In this document: in pieces, positions 33,792 to 42,906 of the stretch
Position numbering within the stretch: position 1 is the first letter of the stretch
Layout of the letters: the number at the start of each line of letters is the position of its first letter
Notes under the pieces: generated by a model
Seen by the model: the letters and a program-made list of their open reading frames with translations, nothing else
Database searches by the model: none
Told to the model about the DNA's origin: nothing
Position numbers and translations under genes: made by a program
Source: JAVVEH01 sp032251435
GTDB lineage: Bacteria > Verrucomicrobiota > Lentisphaeria > Oligosphaerales > MVZH01
NCBI GenBank assembly: GCA_032251435.1
Contig: JAVVEH010000027.1
Location: 1 to 58,114 of the forward strand
Direction of reading: 5' to 3'
DNA: 58,114 nucleotides

Positions 33792-34589
33792 ATGAATCTT
33801 CCCACCCTGACCGCCTTTCTTCCCTGCCGGGCCGGCAGTGAACGAGTTAAGAAAAAGAATGTCCGCGCCTTCGCCGGCATTGACGGGGGGCTGACCCGGA
33901 TCAAACTGGAGCAGCTTCTGAATGTCCGAGGTGTCGGGCGGATCATCCTCTCAACCGATGACCAGGATGTGGCGGCCGTAGCCGTCTCCATCGGCAACGA
34001 GCGGATTGAGATTCTAGGGCGTCCCGCCGAGCTGGCCTCGAGCACCTGTCATACCGACGCTCTCATCCGGCATATCCCCGACATCATTGCTGATGAGCAC
34101 ATTCTCTGGACGCATGTGACCTCCCCATTTGTCAACGAAACGCTTTATGAAGCGGCCATCGCGGCGTATTTCACGGGTCTTCAGGAGGGCAAGGACTCCC
34201 TGATGAGCGTGACCAAGATCCAGAAGTTCCTCTGGGACGACAAGGGCCCCATGTATGACACCAGCGAAGCCAACTGGCCGCGCACCCAAACCATCCACCC
34301 TATTTATGAAGTCAACAGCGGCATCTTCATCGCCAACCGCGCGACCTATGTCAATGACGGAAACCGGATCGGCAAGCGCCCGGTGCTGTTTGAAATCGAC
34401 GATCTGCTCGCCTTCGATATCGACTGGGAACATGATTTCGAACTGGCGGAACTGCTGTGGGATAAGAGGCATGGAGGGCCGAAATCTGAGGACGGATGTC
34501 AGAGATCAGAGGTCGGAAAGCGGAGATCGCAGACATCAGAAATCGGAGATCAGAGGTCAGAGGTCGGAGATTTGACACCTGGGGTCTGA
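33792..34589 (+). CDS. CMP-sugar synthetase-like cytidylyltransferase with repeat-encoded tail
   Basis: 265 residues resembling acylneuraminate/KDO cytidylyltransferases, which activate an acidic sugar with CTP. LPCRAGSERVKKKN (10-23) is the nucleotide-binding loop, followed by ILSTDD and THVTSPF. Residues after about 230 (GPKSEDGCQRSEVGKRRSQ...) are encoded by a heptamer array that has replaced the native C-terminus, so the protein ends in low-complexity sequence. Together with the aldolase gene downstream it may belong to a route to a ulosonic-acid-like sugar. Confidence 0.8.
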   Translation: MNLPTLTAFLPCRAGSERVKKKNVRAFAGIDGGLTRIKLEQLLNVRGVGRIILSTDDQDVAAVAVSIGNERIEILGRPAELASSTCHTDALIRHIPDIIADEHILWTHVTSPFVNETLYEAAIAAYFTGLQEGKDSLMSVTKIQKFLWDDKGPMYDTSEANWPRTQTIHPIYEVNSGIFIANRATYVNDGNRIGKRPVLFEIDDLLAFDIDWEHDFELAELLWDKRHGGPKSEDGCQRSEVGKRRSQTSEIGDQRSEVGDLTPGV

Positions 34590-34713
34590 AGGCGAAAGCC
34601 GGAGGGCGGAAGTCGGAGATCAGAGGTCGGAGGTCGGAGATCAGACACCTGGGGTCTGAAGGCGAAAGCCGGAGGGCTGAGGTCCGAGATCTGAGGTCCG
34701 AGGTCTGAGGTCG
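34484..34713. repeat. Heptamer array, left side of four-helix-bundle gene 1
   Basis: Words AGGTCGG, AGATCAG, AGGTCCG and AGGTCTG at 7-nt period in G-rich orientation, interrupted by two copies (68 bp apart) of GACACCTGGGGTCTGAAGGC. It begins inside the preceding CDS. The reverse-complement array follows the next gene (35119-35196). Confidence 0.85.
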
Positions 34714-34742
34714 CGGGGTAGTACAATACAAGGGAAGTAACG

Positions 34743-35118
34743 ATGAGAATTAACTCGGCAAAAGAATTGGATGTATATCAGAAAGCTTACCAACTGTCGA
34801 TGGACATTTTCCATCTGAGCAAGAAGTGGCCAGTTGAGGAGCGATATTCCTTTGACAGATCAGATTCGCAGGTCTTCCCGTTCAGTATGCGCAAACCTCC
34901 GAGAATCTTGGGCAAAACGCCGTTACGAAGCTCATTTTATCAGTAAGTTAACTGATTGTGATGGCGAGAATAGTGAAACGGATACTTGGCTAGATTATGC
35001 AAAGGATTGTGGTTACATCACGGCGGAAACTCATAGCAATTTAACTGCTGAAACCGACAATGTTGGCGCGATGCTTGGATCCATGATCAACAACCCAACC
35101 CCATTTTTAATTAAATAA
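34743..35118 (+). pseudogene. Four-helix-bundle (S23/IVS-type) protein 1, frameshifted
   Basis: Frame one reads MRINSAKELDVYQKAYQLSM...EERYS; the continuation LTDQIRRSSRSVCANLREs...FLIK is in the +1 frame. One extra T in the TTT at 34851-34853 explains the break. The joined protein would be about 124 residues with the family's 'LTDQIRRSSRSVxANLxE' helix. The S23 family was first described inside 23S rRNA intervening sequences. The gene is enclosed by inverted 7-nt arrays (34484-34713 and 35119-35196). The error could be real decay or a sequencing slip. Confidence 0.8.
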
Positions 35119-35196
35119 CCCGGACCTCCGACCTCTGATTTCCGACCTCCGACCTCTGATTTCTGACCTCTGACCTCCGACTTCTGAAATCCGAAC
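35119..35196. repeat. Heptamer array, right side of four-helix-bundle gene 1
   Basis: Ten or eleven 7-nt units (GGACCTC, CGACCTC, TGATTTC, TGACCTC, CGACTTC), the reverse-complement type of the array at 34484-34713. It ends 25 bp before the aldolase start. Confidence 0.9.
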
Positions 35197-35221
35197 CTTT
35201 GCTCAAAAAGGATTCATCATC

Positions 35222-35998
35222 ATGTTAAGTTTAGAGTTGATCGAACAGTTCCGCGGAAAAATCGCTTCACAACCGGTCTTCGGTTTTTTTTCCAAGACGT
35301 GTGATCCGGCCTTTGTGGAAGTCATGGGGCATGCGCAGGCGGATTTTGTCATCCTGGACATGGAGCATGGTCCAGCGTCACCGGAGACGATGCAGAACCT
35401 AATCCGTGGCGCGCAGGTGGCGGGGATTCTGCCGATGGTCCGGGTGCCCGAAGGGCGCGATGACCTGATTGGCAAGGTTCTGGATTTGGGCGCCGGCGGA
35501 GTGCAGGTGCCGCATGTGACCACGGCGGAAGATGTCCGCCGGGTCAAAGAGCTGGCCCGGTTTCATCCGTTGGGACGGCGCGGGGTCTGCCGGTATGTCC
35601 GGGCCGCCAGTTATTCAGCGCTGCCCAAGCAGGACTACTTCCAGCAAGCGAATGAGGCCGTCATCTGCATTCAACTGGAAGGTAAAGAAGCATTGGAAAA
35701 TCTGGATGCCATCCTGGCGGAAGGCGGCTTTGACATTGTCTTTGTCGGGCCGTATGATTTATCCCAGTCGCTCGGGGTTCCCGGACAGATCGATCATCCC
35801 GAGGTGATCGCCAAAACCCGGGAGATCGTCGCCGCCTGCGCCGCGAAGAGGGTGACCGTCGGTAACTTTTCCGACACGCCTGAGCAGGCCGCCCGCTGGG
35901 CCAGGGAGGGCATCCGCTATCTCTCCTGCTCCGTGGATGTCGGCCTTTTTTACGAGGCGGCAAAAGTTGCAGTCGAGGAATTCCAGAAAGACATTTAA
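35222..35998 (+). CDS. HpcH/HpaI-family aldolase
   Basis: 258 residues of the class II pyruvate-dependent aldolase family (like RhmA/GarL). VILDMEHG (about 41-48), VRVPEG (75-80), GAGGVQVPHV (91-100), and VGPYDLSQSLG (177-187) are the conserved metal and substrate segments. These enzymes make or cleave 2-keto-3-deoxy acids from pyruvate and an aldehyde. Beside a CMP-sugar synthetase-like gene, biosynthesis of a 3-deoxy-ulosonic acid is possible; this is inference. The stop codon overlaps the start of a CGCGAAA arm. Confidence 0.88.
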   Translation: MLSLELIEQFRGKIASQPVFGFFSKTCDPAFVEVMGHAQADFVILDMEHGPASPETMQNLIRGAQVAGILPMVRVPEGRDDLIGKVLDLGAGGVQVPHVTTAEDVRRVKELARFHPLGRRGVCRYVRAASYSALPKQDYFQQANEAVICIQLEGKEALENLDAILAEGGFDIVFVGPYDLSQSLGVPGQIDHPEVIAKTREIVAACAAKRVTVGNFSDTPEQAARWAREGIRYLSCSVDVGLFYEAAKVAVEEFQKDI

Positions 35999-36173
35999 AC
36001 CGCGAAACACGCGAAATATGCGAAAATAGGACTTTATAAGTTTGGGTTTGTTTAGACATCATACATCTAAGCGGATTAGACAGCGATAGTCCTTTTTCAG
36101 CAACGCCACGCTCTCTCGGAATCCATCGTTGTTTCCAACATATTTTTAACGTTCTTTTGCGTTTTTCGCGGTT
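35998..36173. repeat. CGCGAAA-family inverted element, left of GxxExxY gene 3
   Basis: AACCGCGAAACACGCGAAAT at the left, TTGCGTTTTTCGCGGTT at the right; words at 9-10 nt. The spacer of about 120 bp has no gene. The right arm ends 7 bp before the GxxExxY ATG. Confidence 0.85.
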
Positions 36174-36180
36174 GAATAAC

Positions 36181-36576
36181 ATGTCTTTAGTTTATCCGGA
36201 AGAATCTTACGCCGTTATCGGAGCTTGCATGGCTGTCTACAAGGATAAAGGCTGCGGATTTGTTGAGCCAGTTTATCAGGAGTGTGTTGAAATTGAGCTG
36301 GGGTTCCAAGATATCCCATTTCAAGCCCAATCAGAACTTGAGTTGACGTATCGGGGACAAGTTCTCAATCATAGATATATCCCTGATGTCACCTGTTATG
36401 ACAAAATCATTGTCGAGCTCAAAGCAGTCGCAGAACTCACTGATGTACATCGCGCTCAAGTGATGAATTATTTGAAAGCCACTGGATTTAAACTGGGGTT
36501 GCTGGTGAATTTTGGACATCACCCAGGTCTGCAGTACGAACGGATCGTCAACACTAAGGGTAGATTAAACAGCTAA
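36181..36576 (+). CDS. GxxExxY-family protein 3 (PD-(D/E)XK-like)
   Basis: 131 residues. GFVEPVY lies at 26-32, the core acidic residue is in IPDV (D69) and ELK is at 79-81. ATG 36181 is chosen by comparison with copies 1 and 2; an in-frame start eight codons earlier lies in the repeat arm. The gene is bracketed by two CGCGAAA/TTTAGCG elements. The three GxxExxY copies in this window differ clearly in sequence and sit in different arm families, so they are not recent duplicates. Confidence 0.87.
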   Translation: MSLVYPEESYAVIGACMAVYKDKGCGFVEPVYQECVEIELGFQDIPFQAQSELELTYRGQVLNHRYIPDVTCYDKIIVELKAVAELTDVHRAQVMNYLKATGFKLGLLVNFGHHPGLQYERIVNTKGRLNS

Positions 36577-36584
36577 GAGAGTTG

Positions 36585-36834
36585 AACCGCTAAATATGCG
36601 AAAAAGGGATTTCAACGGGTGCCCACAGACCAGCCAATACGTTTTGTCGGAAAGTCAACGCTCTTCATCCAATCAATCTCCACATGCTCAAAGCAGGGGA
36701 ATCTGGGTTTCCCGTGGATTGAGAAAATGCCGATCCCGTAGCAGGTTTGAGCTAACCACAATAATCTCTAATTTTCTCATGTGATTAACCCTTAATCCTG
36801 TATTTTTTAGCGTCATTTAGCGTATTTAGCGGTT
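36585..36834. repeat. CGCTAAA/TTTAGCG-family inverted element, right of GxxExxY gene 3
   Basis: AACCGCTAAATATGCGAAAA at the left; three TTTAGCG words at 9-10 nt ending TTTAGCGGTT at the right. The spacer of about 190 bp has no gene (a 62-codon frame at 36596 looks spurious). The right arm lies 21 bp before the next CDS. Confidence 0.82.
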
Positions 36835-36855
36835 GATTAAAAGATAAAGTTTTGA

Positions 36856-37665
36856 ATGAGCGTTTTTAACCTATTGTTTGGAAAAAGCCGCGGAGCGGGG
36901 GCCAAATGGGCGTTTCACTGCGCCAGGAAGAGCCTTGCCAACATCTGGCAGTCGCGCCCATACTGGCACAGTGACACGCGCTTGTTGCAGTTAAAAAACA
37001 AGCATGCCGGCGAGACCTGTGTCATCGCCGGCAATGGGCCAAGTCTGAAGAATACCGACTTCAGCCTGATCAAGGATCTGCCGTCCTTCGGCACCAACCG
37101 GATTTACCTGGGCATGAAAAACCTGGGATTTAACCCCACCTATCACGTGATGGTTGACACCGTGATGCTGGAGCAATTCTGGGATGAAGTGAAAGATTTG
37201 CCCATGACCAAGTTTATCGGGCACAATGGGGTTGGTGTACGCTCACGAAGTGAAACGGATGCCATCTTTATCCGGACAACCAGTTTGAATGGGGCCACCA
37301 CCTACTTTTCCAACAATCCAATTTATGGGGTCTGCGTCGGCGCGACCGTCACTTATATCTGTTTCCAGTTGGCTTACTGGATGGGATTTAAACGGGTATT
37401 ACTGGTTGGCGTGGATCATAACTTTGTTGTCCCAAAAGGTGATGCCAAAGAGCTCATCGCCGATGGTGATGACCAAAACCATTTCATTAAAGATTATTAT
37501 CCGAAGGGCGCCACTTGGCTGAAACCCAGTTTGGCGGGATCCGAGGCCGCCTATCGAATGGCCCGTACCGCCTTCGAACGGGATGGGCGGGAAATCATCG
37601 ACTGCACGGTTGATGGGAAATGTCCAATTTTCAAAAAGACATCCCTAAAAGAAGTCCGCGCTTAA
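36856..37665 (+). CDS. MptE-like (DUF115) Rossmann protein
   Basis: 269 residues. CVIAGNGPSLKNTDFSLI (about 55-72) is the signature of the 6-hydroxymethylpterin-diphosphokinase MptE-like/DUF115 family; relatives in polysaccharide and flagellin-glycosylation loci are thought to act in sugar transfer rather than folate chemistry. GFKRVLLVGVDHNF is a second conserved strand. The role here is unproven. A TTTAGCG arm precedes the start; GATAAAG may serve as SD. Confidence 0.8.
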   Translation: MSVFNLLFGKSRGAGAKWAFHCARKSLANIWQSRPYWHSDTRLLQLKNKHAGETCVIAGNGPSLKNTDFSLIKDLPSFGTNRIYLGMKNLGFNPTYHVMVDTVMLEQFWDEVKDLPMTKFIGHNGVGVRSRSETDAIFIRTTSLNGATTYFSNNPIYGVCVGATVTYICFQLAYWMGFKRVLLVGVDHNFVVPKGDAKELIADGDDQNHFIKDYYPKGATWLKPSLAGSEAAYRMARTAFERDGREIIDCTVDGKCPIFKKTSLKEVRA

Positions 37666-37731
37666 GGCCGTTTTTTCTCAACAGACATGCCGTCTCAACT
37701 TCTCTAAAAACCAAAAGGCACAAGGCACATC

Positions 37732-38703
37732 ATGAACCAAACCGTTTTCATCACCGGGATCGCCGGATTCATCGGTTCGCATTTGAGCGAATTGTTGCTC
37801 AAGCAAGGCTATCGGGTCATTGGGCTGGATAACCTGTCAACCGGGTCAGTTGACAATATCGCGTCCCTGATGGACAATCCGAATTTTCACTTTGCCCGGG
37901 CCGATATCGACTGCGACTTGGTCGTTGACCGGATGGCTTCCCAGGCCGACACAATCATTCACTTGGCGGCGGCCGTCGGGGTCGAGTTGATTGTTGACCG
38001 GCCGGTCCAAACGATTGAAACCAACATCATGGGGACGGAAAAAATTCTCAAGGCGGCTTTGCGCTATGACAACAGAGTGTTGATTGCCAGCACTTCGGAG
38101 GTGTACGGAAAGGGGATCCGCATGCCCTTTGCCGAAGATGACGACGTGGTTTTGGGACCGACATCCAAACACCGCTGGGCGTATGCCGCCAGCAAAATGG
38201 TTGATGAATTTCTCGGGTTGGCATATCATCATGAATATGGTCTGGAAGTCATTCCCTTCCGTTTGTTCAACACCGTCGGCCCCCGCCAGAGCGGCCGGTA
38301 CGGGATGGTTATTCCCCGGTTTGTCCGCTGGGCGCTGGCCAATGAGCCGATACGGGTTTACGGCGACGGGTTGCAAACCCGGTGCTTCTGCCATGTTTTC
38401 GATATCATCCGCGGCATCCAAGCGCTCATGGAATCGAAGGGCGGCACGGGTAGCGTTCACAATATCGGAGGTTTAAACGAAATCAGCATGCTGGCGTTGG
38501 CTGAAATGATAAAGGAAATGACTGGTAGCCAATCCGAAATCAAAATGATTCCCTACGATGAAGCGTACAGCCCCGGATTTGAGGACATGAGACAGCGCCG
38601 CCCGGACATTTCCCGCATGAAAAAATCCGTTGACTGGGAACCGCGCCGTGATCTTCAGACCATTCTTCAGGATGTCATCGATTTTGAACGCTCGCGGATT
38701 TAA
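37732..38703 (+). CDS. NAD-dependent nucleotide-sugar epimerase/dehydratase
   Basis: 323 residues, extended SDR: GIAGFIGSHL (8-17) binds NAD, STSEVYGKG follows, and YAASK is the catalytic Y-x-x-x-K near 147-151. PRQSGRYGMVIPRFV is the substrate region of the UDP-glucuronate/UDP-glucose epimerase type. It ends with RRPDISRMKKSVDWEP, a usual C-terminal motif. It makes an activated sugar for the polysaccharide; exact specificity cannot be read from sequence alone. Confidence 0.87.
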   Translation: MNQTVFITGIAGFIGSHLSELLLKQGYRVIGLDNLSTGSVDNIASLMDNPNFHFARADIDCDLVVDRMASQADTIIHLAAAVGVELIVDRPVQTIETNIMGTEKILKAALRYDNRVLIASTSEVYGKGIRMPFAEDDDVVLGPTSKHRWAYAASKMVDEFLGLAYHHEYGLEVIPFRLFNTVGPRQSGRYGMVIPRFVRWALANEPIRVYGDGLQTRCFCHVFDIIRGIQALMESKGGTGSVHNIGGLNEISMLALAEMIKEMTGSQSEIKMIPYDEAYSPGFEDMRQRRPDISRMKKSVDWEPRRDLQTILQDVIDFERSRI

Positions 38704-38751
38704 CGCCATTTCAAGTCCCTTTTAATTTCCGCTCAAGCAACAAAATAACGC

Positions 38752-40620
38752 ATGCGAATTCTGCTCACTTATAACACCACGGGAACCGATCCCAGATTTT
38801 GGCAGATGGATGTGCCGCCAAATCTGGAAATCCATCCCTTTAACATTTCAGAGGGCCTCCCCAACAGTCGGCTTGAATGGCCCCATCTCGACCGGCTTTG
38901 GCGCGACCGGGACCGACGGTTATTAACGCTGTATGAAAAACTGGCCCGCAAGGCGGAATCATTTGATGTTTTATTTCACGTGGGCGCGGCGAATCTGCAT
39001 CCGGAGTTTATTCAATCCCTGGACCTATTTACAGTCGGTTACTGCAATGATGACCCTGAGAACAGCGAAAATCTGAGCGCCCCCATCGCGGGAGCTTGCG
39101 ACGGTTCCCTCTACGGAAATATCGCCGCGCGATTTCAATATGAGTCCTGGGGAGCGCGAAACCACGCTTTCATCCCACACCCCATCTTCAGCGATGAAAT
39201 CCCCGCGCGCGGGCAGCGGGACATGCTCCTGTCGAACCAGCGCGGCAATGACATTGTCATGTGTTGCGAACGCGTTTATGGCTTTCGGGAAAAGCGCCTG
39301 GAGACTTTGGAAAAAGCTTTCCCCGACGCCCAGTGCTATGGCAAAGGTTGGAACCGGGGATTTATTTCGGAGGACGCATTGCGTTCTCTCTATAAACGGA
39401 CCAAAATAGGCTGGAACATTCATAATTCAACCGGCCCGATTAATAAGCGGTTATTTATGCTGCCGGCTTATGGCGTGACGCAAGTCTGCGACAACAAACT
39501 TGGACTTGGCCATATTTTTGATTTGGGGAAAGAAGTGGTTGGCTTCGACACGATTGCGGAATGCATCGACCTCACCCATTATTATCTTGATCATTCCGCC
39601 GAGCGGGAGGAGATTGCCCGGAATGGATTCGACCGGTTGTGGCAAGATTACGGCCCGGGCAAATTCTGGGTTTATTTTCAGGATACGATTACCCAGTGGC
39701 AAAAACAAACAGACTCTTTTTCTCCATCAAAACCTATCAATATCACCCCCAGGGGGTTGTTTTCCGAGGTGATTTTCAAAGCTAAAAAAAGGGTTAAAAG
39801 GCATCTGGGGATGGGAAAGCCTACGGATATTTCCGGTCAACAACCGCTTTCACCATCAAGACGATACCACTTTAATGAAAATTTTCTGGCAAGCCGTCCT
39901 CTTCCGGACCGGGGAAAAGAACTTCCCACCCTGGGTCAGGATTGGCCGGACTGGCTTTGCGGCGCCGTGTCCTGGGCGTTGTGCCCGTTACTGGGCGACA
40001 AAGAAACCATTTTAGTTGTCGGCCAGGAACTGGAGTCCGCCTTTAAAACCTATGCGCCAGTCGTGACTGATGGCACCCTGTCCTTTTGCTCATCGTCGTC
40101 CGCCCTCTTCAGAGAGCAACTCTGCGGGATCCGCAAATCCCGCTCCGAACAGGAAGAAATTCGAACGTCCAACGCTCAACGTCCAACGTCCAACGTTGAA
40201 GTTTCAAGAGAGGACGTGCCAAGACAGGCGGATAGAGCTTCCCGCATGGCAGACACCGTTGACATGGCCATTGTTCTGGGCCCTGAACGGGATTCTGAAA
40301 CCCTTCTCCGGGTTTTAGCTTTTTCAGAGACGCGGGCCGACCAAGTGGTGATGATCTGTAAAAACAAACGGTTTAGCGCGGTCGAACAGATTGGCCACAT
40401 TTCAGGGGACATCGCCCCCGGCGATTTTTCCGCGGCTGAACTGTACTGGATTTTCAAGCAATGGTATCGGGATGTCGCCATCCTGGCACTGCCAGACCCC
40501 GGTGTGCCATGCCTGGAAAGAGCCTCCCTCGACACCCGTCGGCAGGTTCTTGTTTTTGTCCTGAAAGAGCCCCTCGGCCAAAAACAGATTGTCCATCAAG
40601 CAAACACATGCGCATCCTAG
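38752..40620 (+). CDS. CgeB-like glycosyltransferase with C-terminal extension
   Basis: 622 residues. Residues 1-330 resemble the CgeB/Glyco_trans_1_2 group: IGWNIHNSTGPINKRLFMLP, then TQVCDN and EVVGFDTIAECIDLTHYYLD, the usual C-terminal donor segment. Residues 375-622 form a separate domain with 'ILVVGQEL' and 'VDMAIVLGPERDSE', which looks Rossmann/methyltransferase-like but which I cannot name. Inside it, residues about 468-487 (IRTSNAQRPTSNVEVS) are encoded by a CGTCCAA heptamer array. The 3' end overlaps the next gene by 13 bp. Confidence 0.78.
   Translation: MRILLTYNTTGTDPRFWQMDVPPNLEIHPFNISEGLPNSRLEWPHLDRLWRDRDRRLLTLYEKLARKAESFDVLFHVGAANLHPEFIQSLDLFTVGYCNDDPENSENLSAPIAGACDGSLYGNIAARFQYESWGARNHAFIPHPIFSDEIPARGQRDMLLSNQRGNDIVMCCERVYGFREKRLETLEKAFPDAQCYGKGWNRGFISEDALRSLYKRTKIGWNIHNSTGPINKRLFMLPAYGVTQVCDNKLGLGHIFDLGKEVVGFDTIAECIDLTHYYLDHSAEREEIARNGFDRLWQDYGPGKFWVYFQDTITQWQKQTDSFSPSKPINITPRGLFSEVIFKAKKRVKRHLGMGKPTDISGQQPLSPSRRYHFNENFLASRPLPDRGKELPTLGQDWPDWLCGAVSWALCPLLGDKETILVVGQELESAFKTYAPVVTDGTLSFCSSSSALFREQLCGIRKSRSEQEEIRTSNAQRPTSNVEVSREDVPRQADRASRMADTVDMAIVLGPERDSETLLRVLAFSETRADQVVMICKNKRFSAVEQIGHISGDIAPGDFSAAELYWIFKQWYRDVAILALPDPGVPCLERASLDTRRQVLVFVLKEPLGQKQIVHQANTCAS
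40156..40212. repeat. CGTCCAA heptamer array inside the CgeB-like CDS
   Basis: Units CGTCCAA, CGCTCAA, CGTCCAA, CGTCCAA, then CGTTGAA and GTTTCAA, all in frame with the gene. The same word family appears inside the glycosyltransferase gene at about 57370. Confidence 0.8.
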
Positions 40621-41798
40621 TCAGCATAAACAGCTTAATTATTGGCGGGGGGGAAATTGGCGCCGTCAAACTGGCTAAAGGGCTGCAAGCCCTCGGCCAC
40701 GAAATCGTTTTTGGCGTTGACAGCATCGAAGGGCCGCTTCAGAAAGATTTACAAGCGGTCCAAATCCCCATCGTGGAAACCGGTCTGGGCTTTTCCGTTT
40801 ATCCCCGCACCCAGGTCCATCAGCGGATTTGGCGCAGTTATAAGCGGTTGAAACCCCATGCATTCGATGTGTGGGTTTCTTTCCGGTACACATCGCATTG
40901 GCCTGAAGGAGTCGTTGCCGGTTTTTTGGGGATCCCCTACATTGTTGGCCGCATCAATATTCATCAGAGAGCCAAGGGCTGGTGGCTCAGGTCGCTGATC
41001 GCCGACAAAATAACCTTGCTGACCGCAGCCATGCGGCCAATCTTATATCCCGGCGCCTTCGCCGCCAAATGCCAGGTCATCCCATACGGGGTTGATGTTG
41101 GTGTCTACGCCACGGCCCGCGATAGAAGAGAGACAACACGCGCCGCTCTAGGCTGGCGTTCGGAGGATGTCGCCTGTATCTATGTGGCTAATCTGAAAAA
41201 AGGCAAAGGGCACAACCGGTTGCTGGATATTTTCCAGTCGGTCGTTCAGAAAAATCCGAGTGTCAAGCTGGCCTTGGTTGGCCGCGACCAGCTCGATTGG
41301 GATATCCAGAAGAAGGTTTCGGCCATGGATCTGGGTCGTTCTGTCTGGCTTCTGGGGGAGAGAAGTGATGTTCCTGATCTTTTGGCCGCGGCGGATATCA
41401 TGGTCTTTCCTTCCGAGCATGAGGGGTTTGGACTGTCCATTATCGAAGCGATGGGAGCAGGTCTACCGGCCATTGTCAACGACGCCCCCTGGAGCAGAGA
41501 AATCATCCACAATGATGAAACGGGTTTTTTGCGGTCGACCGATGACCTAGCGGCTTGGACATGGCAATTGTTGGACCTGGCGGGTTCCAAAGAGCGGCGC
41601 ATACGCATAGGAAACGCGGCTAGAGAAGCAGCCATGCGGAAGTTTTCCGAGCGGACAATGGCCCAGGCTTACCAATCCCTAATGACCACCCTCCAGAAGA
41701 GCGGAGTTCGGCGATGTTTAAGTGAATTGGCAAAACGGGGAAAAGCGGTTTTCGCTGAAATAGCCGGCATATTAAGAGCGGGATATTTTAACGACTGA
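40608..41798 (+). CDS. GT4 glycosyltransferase
   Basis: 396 residues from MRILVSINSLIIGGGEIGAV. The start overlaps the preceding stop (translational coupling). C-terminal donor-site motif EHEGFGLSIIEAMGAGLPAI (near 270-290) with the E-x7-E pattern of retaining GT-B enzymes. An upstream frame to 40461 is out of place because it lies within the previous gene. Confidence 0.92.
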   Translation: MRILVSINSLIIGGGEIGAVKLAKGLQALGHEIVFGVDSIEGPLQKDLQAVQIPIVETGLGFSVYPRTQVHQRIWRSYKRLKPHAFDVWVSFRYTSHWPEGVVAGFLGIPYIVGRINIHQRAKGWWLRSLIADKITLLTAAMRPILYPGAFAAKCQVIPYGVDVGVYATARDRRETTRAALGWRSEDVACIYVANLKKGKGHNRLLDIFQSVVQKNPSVKLALVGRDQLDWDIQKKVSAMDLGRSVWLLGERSDVPDLLAAADIMVFPSEHEGFGLSIIEAMGAGLPAIVNDAPWSREIIHNDETGFLRSTDDLAAWTWQLLDLAGSKERRIRIGNAAREAAMRKFSERTMAQAYQSLMTTLQKSGVRRCLSELAKRGKAVFAEIAGILRAGYFND

Positions 41799-41856
41799 CG
41801 CGGATTCCCCGACGGGTCTCCCGGAGATGTCGTTTTTTTGGGTTCAGGAATATTCA

Positions 41857-42906
41857 ATGCCAGTAATCACCGCTGACAGTTTCACCGACATTTACTACTC
41901 CAGCTTTTTCTTTGCCGGCTTTCAAGAGTTGGCCGCCACCGGAAAATGTGTGTTGAAGACGTGGCGAGGCGCGCCTCGGGTTCATGTGGATGGAGGGGGA
42001 AACCCCTTCCATGCCATTCTTTTATTTTCGGCCCGGGACAAAGAAAAAGAAACCTTGTTTTGCATTGACACCCGGGACCAGTCGGACTGGGAGCATGGTT
42101 ACCACAAAGAGCTTCTGAAAGCATGCGATCATTATTTCAAGGTCAACTTCCGCCCCGAGGTTATTGACATGACACGGCCGGGAGTCGATAAAATTCACCC
42201 CGTGCCGATTTTTTTCCCGGTCAGGCCGATGGCATTATCCGCCCTTTTTCCCCGCCCGTTTCCCTGCCAGGAAGCGGGCTGGACAATGAAAAAAATCATG
42301 CGCCGCCTCACTAGGATGGGGACTCTACCCGCGATGACATTTTTGACGGCGTCGCGTCAAACCGCCATTACCCACGATATCGTTTTCGCTGTCCGTTTTT
42401 ATGGAGAACACCGCCATGCCGCTGAGGATGCCCGTCGGCGGCGGCTCATTGAGGGTTTGCGCAATCTTCCGGGGCGGAAAGTCCTGGCAGGATTTGTCAG
42501 CAAGAATCCCATGCCGACTGACTATGAAGCGCTTCGAATCCCGGGATTCACCCTTAAAGGTTACATGAAGGCATTGTCCGGATCCCGCGTCTGCATCTAC
42601 ATCCGCGGCCTGCATGATTGCCTGTCTTTCAAACTTGGGCAGCTTCTCGCCATGGGAAAACCCATTGTCGGCGAACGCATTTTAAACAACCGGGATTTTT
42701 ACTATTCGCACCCCGGAATCAACGAGCAATTCGCCTTTGATTCTGTCGAGGATATTTTGGCGGCGGTCGAAAACCGCTTGGAGCAACCAGCGATTCTGGA
42801 CCGGCACGCCCGGCTCAACCGCGCGCTTTTTGACGAAAAACTGTCTCCCGCCACAGTCTGCCAAAACATCCTGGACACGTGTCAATCCCTTGGGCGGACA
42901 TATTGA
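41857..42906 (+). CDS. Putative glycosyltransferase-like protein
   Basis: 349 residues from MPVITADSF (AGGAA about 11 bases upstream); ATG 41827 has the purine stretch touching it, which is unlikely. GRKVLAGFVSKNPMPTDY, then GYMKALSGSRVCIYIRGLHD and LGQLLAMGKPIVGERI form the C-terminal pattern of exostosin/GT-B-like transferases in which the enzyme recognises a nucleotide sugar. I recognise no closer family. Confidence 0.65.
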   Translation: MPVITADSFTDIYYSSFFFAGFQELAATGKCVLKTWRGAPRVHVDGGGNPFHAILLFSARDKEKETLFCIDTRDQSDWEHGYHKELLKACDHYFKVNFRPEVIDMTRPGVDKIHPVPIFFPVRPMALSALFPRPFPCQEAGWTMKKIMRRLTRMGTLPAMTFLTASRQTAITHDIVFAVRFYGEHRHAAEDARRRRLIEGLRNLPGRKVLAGFVSKNPMPTDYEALRIPGFTLKGYMKALSGSRVCIYIRGLHDCLSFKLGQLLAMGKPIVGERILNNRDFYYSHPGINEQFAFDSVEDILAAVENRLEQPAILDRHARLNRALFDEKLSPATVCQNILDTCQSLGRTY

